Of a stretch of 7,526 bases of DNA, positions 6,711 through 7,526 are shown one piece after another (the stretch's first letter is position 1; the number at the start of each line of letters is the position of its first letter). This stretch comes from Anaerolineae bacterium (GTDB taxonomy: Bacteria > Chloroflexota > Anaerolineae > Aggregatilineales > Aggregatilineaceae). The notes under the pieces were generated by a model, which was given only the letters and a program-made list of their open reading frames with translations, searched no databases and was not told the DNA's origin. Position numbers and translations under genes: made by a program. Location: the NCBI GenBank assembly GCA_020848665.1, contig JADLHR010000164.1, forward strand, positions 1 to 7,526, given 5' to 3'.

Positions 6711-6816
6711 ATGCGGTAGTTCGCACGGCGAACCTCACCCCTTAACCCCCGGCCCCTTTTCCCCTCTCCGTGAACGGAGAGGGGAAAAGGGGTGAGGTTC
6801 CGCACGCTGACCGCAT
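6711..6816. repeat. Dispersed-type inverted-repeat element (REP/MITE-like)
   Basis: The core is a 14-bp perfect stem with a TGAA loop (6757-6770 with 6775-6788). It is flanked by an outer 11-bp pair, AACCTCACCCC (6731-6741) with GGGGTGAGGTT (6789-6799). The left arm has an extra 15 nt (6742-6756) between its two parts. A further 7-bp pair, ATGCGGT (6711-6717) with ACCGCAT (6810-6816), may mark the ends. C-rich/G-rich repeats of this look are scattered in intergenic regions of many bacteria, including Chloroflexota, and their translation often appears as a spurious protein segment. No transposase or coding capacity is present. Confidence 0.75.
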
Positions 6817-6914
6817 CAGCCAATGGCTTTCGAAAGGTCACTCAGTAATGCGTAAAAGTGTTACCCATGTGCCCGAACTCGCTGCCGCCAGCCCACAAGA
6901 CGCAGCGCGATCCG

Positions 6915-6943
6915 TTGACAGCGCCGGGGCGCTCTGTTACTAT
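6915..6943 (+). promoter_or_regulatory. Promoter of the T-box leader and pheS
   Basis: A perfect TTGACA (6915-6920) and TACTAT (6938-6943) are separated by exactly 17 nt. Transcription would begin near 6950, giving a leader of about 390 nt to the pheS start that contains the whole T-box. The spacer holds the palindrome GCGCC-GG-GGCGC (6921-6932). Confidence 0.85.
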
Positions 6944-6975
6944 GTGCAGCAGCATCACCACAGCACCATAGACGA

Positions 6976-7287
6976 AAAGCTGTGACGGAGAGGAGTAGGC
7001 GCAAACGCCGCTGCCAGGGAGCCGGGGCCGCTGACTGCAAGCCCCGACGAGCGAGCCTGCGCCGAAGTTCGCTCCTGAGCTGACGGGTGAACGCCTGGGG
7101 TTCCGGGCCTGTAGTCCGCTCCGCCCGCCCCGCGTTAGCAGGGCCGCTCATCGCCGCCGCAGGGCGCGATGGGCCAGAGTGAGCCAGCGCGCTCGATGAT
7201 GACACGGGGCGCGGCTAACCAGGGTGGTACCACGGGAACTCGCGTCTCGTCCCTGCTCCGAGAGGACAGGCGGCGAGATTTTTGTTT
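6976..7287 (+). promoter_or_regulatory. T-box riboswitch sensing tRNA-Phe (pheS leader)
   Basis: The leader RNA binds uncharged tRNA-Phe and then avoids premature termination. Stem I has AGGAG (6991-6995) paired with CTCCT (7072-7076). Above it is an internal loop with TA on the left, completing the AGTA motif, and GAAGTTCG on the right (7064-7071). A GGCGCA (6998-7003)/TGCGCC (7058-7063) helix follows, then a distal hairpin closed by CGGGGC/GCCCCG (7023-7028, 7041-7046). The specifier codon is TTC at 7068-7070. A second stem pairs AACGC, GGGG and CGGGC (7090-7108) with the continuous strand 7123-7136. A third hairpin pairs GGCC and CATCGC (7142-7154) with GCGATGGGCC (7166-7175). The T-box AGGGTGGTACCACGGG is at 7221-7236; its TGGT (7225-7228) matches an ACCA tRNA end, as expected for tRNA-Phe with A73. 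AGGG (7221-7224) can pair with CCCT (7251-7254), which is also part of the terminator. Confidence 0.95.
7245..7287 (+). terminator. Regulated intrinsic terminator of the T-box
   Basis: TCTCGTC and CCTG (7245-7255) pair with CAGG and GGCGAGA (7267-7270, 7272-7278), with C7271 bulged. Above this, TCC/GGA closes a GAGA tetraloop (7260-7263), with C7256 bulged. TTTTTGTTT follows at 7279-7287. Pairing of 7251-7254 with the T-box AGGG would break this hairpin, so terminator and antiterminator are mutually exclusive. Confidence 0.9.
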
Positions 7288-7339
7288 ATCTGGCGGCGTG
7301 CGGAAGCCGCTGGTGACGCAAACCGGGAAAGGGCAGTTT

Positions 7340-7526
7340 ATGATCGACCAACTCGAAGCGACGTACCGGCAGGCGCTCGACGAGCTGCGCGACGTGCGTG
7401 ACGGCGCCGTGCTCGCGGACTGGGAGCGGCGCTATCTCGGCAAGAAAGGCACCGTGACGCTGGCGCTGCGCTCGACCGGCCAGCTTCCGCCGGAGCAGCG
7501 CGCCGACTTCGGCAAGCGCGCCAACA
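7340..7526 (+). CDS. pheS: Phenylalanine--tRNA ligase alpha subunit, N-terminal part (runs off the window)
   Basis: PheS, with PheT, charges tRNA-Phe with phenylalanine in the cytoplasm; the alpha subunit holds the catalytic site. Only 62 residues are in the window. They form the N-terminal coiled-coil region (MIDQLEATYRQALDELRDV) and the family's conserved WERRYLGKKGTVTLAL segment, followed by LPPEQRADFGKRAN, the usual spacing before the catalytic domain. ATG at 7340 has a modest AAAGGG at 7328-7333, 6 nt upstream. The gene is controlled by the T-box leader, whose UUC specifier independently supports the identification. pheT is expected downstream but is not visible. Confidence 0.95.
   Translation, partial: MIDQLEATYRQALDELRDVRDGAVLADWERRYLGKKGTVTLALRSTGQLPPEQRADFGKRAN

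Noticed and set aside
6629..6841. 71-codon N-terminal extension of the minus-strand membrane protein
   Set aside because: The frame is open, but it runs through a -35/-10 promoter and the inverted-repeat element. Its peptide (NLTPFPLS, GEGKRGRG) is the typical spurious translation of such repeats. MKRS at 6628 gives a proper membrane protein start.
6861..7205. 114-codon minus-strand open frame across the pheS promoter and T-box
   Set aside because: It overlaps a well-supported promoter and a structured leader RNA, which explain the sequence constraints without a protein.
7294..7320. Small GC-rich hairpin (GCGGC/GCCGC) between the T-box terminator and pheS as another regulatory switch
   Set aside because: It is short, has no T-tract and does not cover the ribosome binding site; it can arise by chance at this GC content.

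Overview
The window is a high-GC stretch of bacterial chromosome with dense, mostly G/C-ending codons. The gene content best fits a Chloroflexota (Anaerolineae-like) bacterium. The clues are a GT-C glycosyltransferase with a long C-terminal beta-sandwich domain, a second, unrelated-looking GT-C protein, a T-box-controlled pheS and a dispersed-type C-rich/G-rich inverted repeat. This assignment is an inference; there is no rRNA or other phylogenetic marker to settle it.

Left part, plus strand (1-4375). The tail of a possible upstream gene overlaps the TTG start of a 705-residue membrane glycosyltransferase. Next come an RNA 3'-terminal phosphate cyclase (rtcA), whose GTG start is fixed by a strong ribosome binding site, and ribonuclease Z (rnz). 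The three genes are co-directional with gaps of 75 and 52 bp and no convincing terminator between them, so they may form one transcription unit. The rtcA-rnz pair places two enzymes acting on RNA 3' ends side by side.

Middle part, minus strand (4388-6643). The plus-strand run ends at a perfect 13-bp hairpin whose T-tract lies on the minus-strand side, so it mainly serves the convergent small YtxH-family membrane protein gene. Further right is a second GT-C type membrane protein (543 aa), also on the minus strand. Its start codon lies 9 nt after a perfect TATAAT box, which predicts a leaderless or nearly leaderless mRNA.

Right part, plus strand (6629-7526). The divergent intergenic region contains a roughly 106-bp inverted-repeat element. 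After it comes a strong promoter (TTGACA-17-TACTAT) and a leader of about 390 nt that is a complete T-box riboswitch: Stem I with a UUC (Phe) specifier, internal stems, the AGGGTGGTACC T-box and a competing intrinsic terminator. It leads into the 5' end of pheS, cut by the window edge. The specifier, the T-box N base and the gene all agree on tRNA-Phe.

No CRISPR array, transposase, phage gene, tRNA or rRNA was seen. The window is mainly housekeeping and cell-envelope genes. The points most worth following are the rtcA-rnz pairing, the T-box, the leaderless promoter and the inverted-repeat element; I did not find an evident undescribed multi-gene system.
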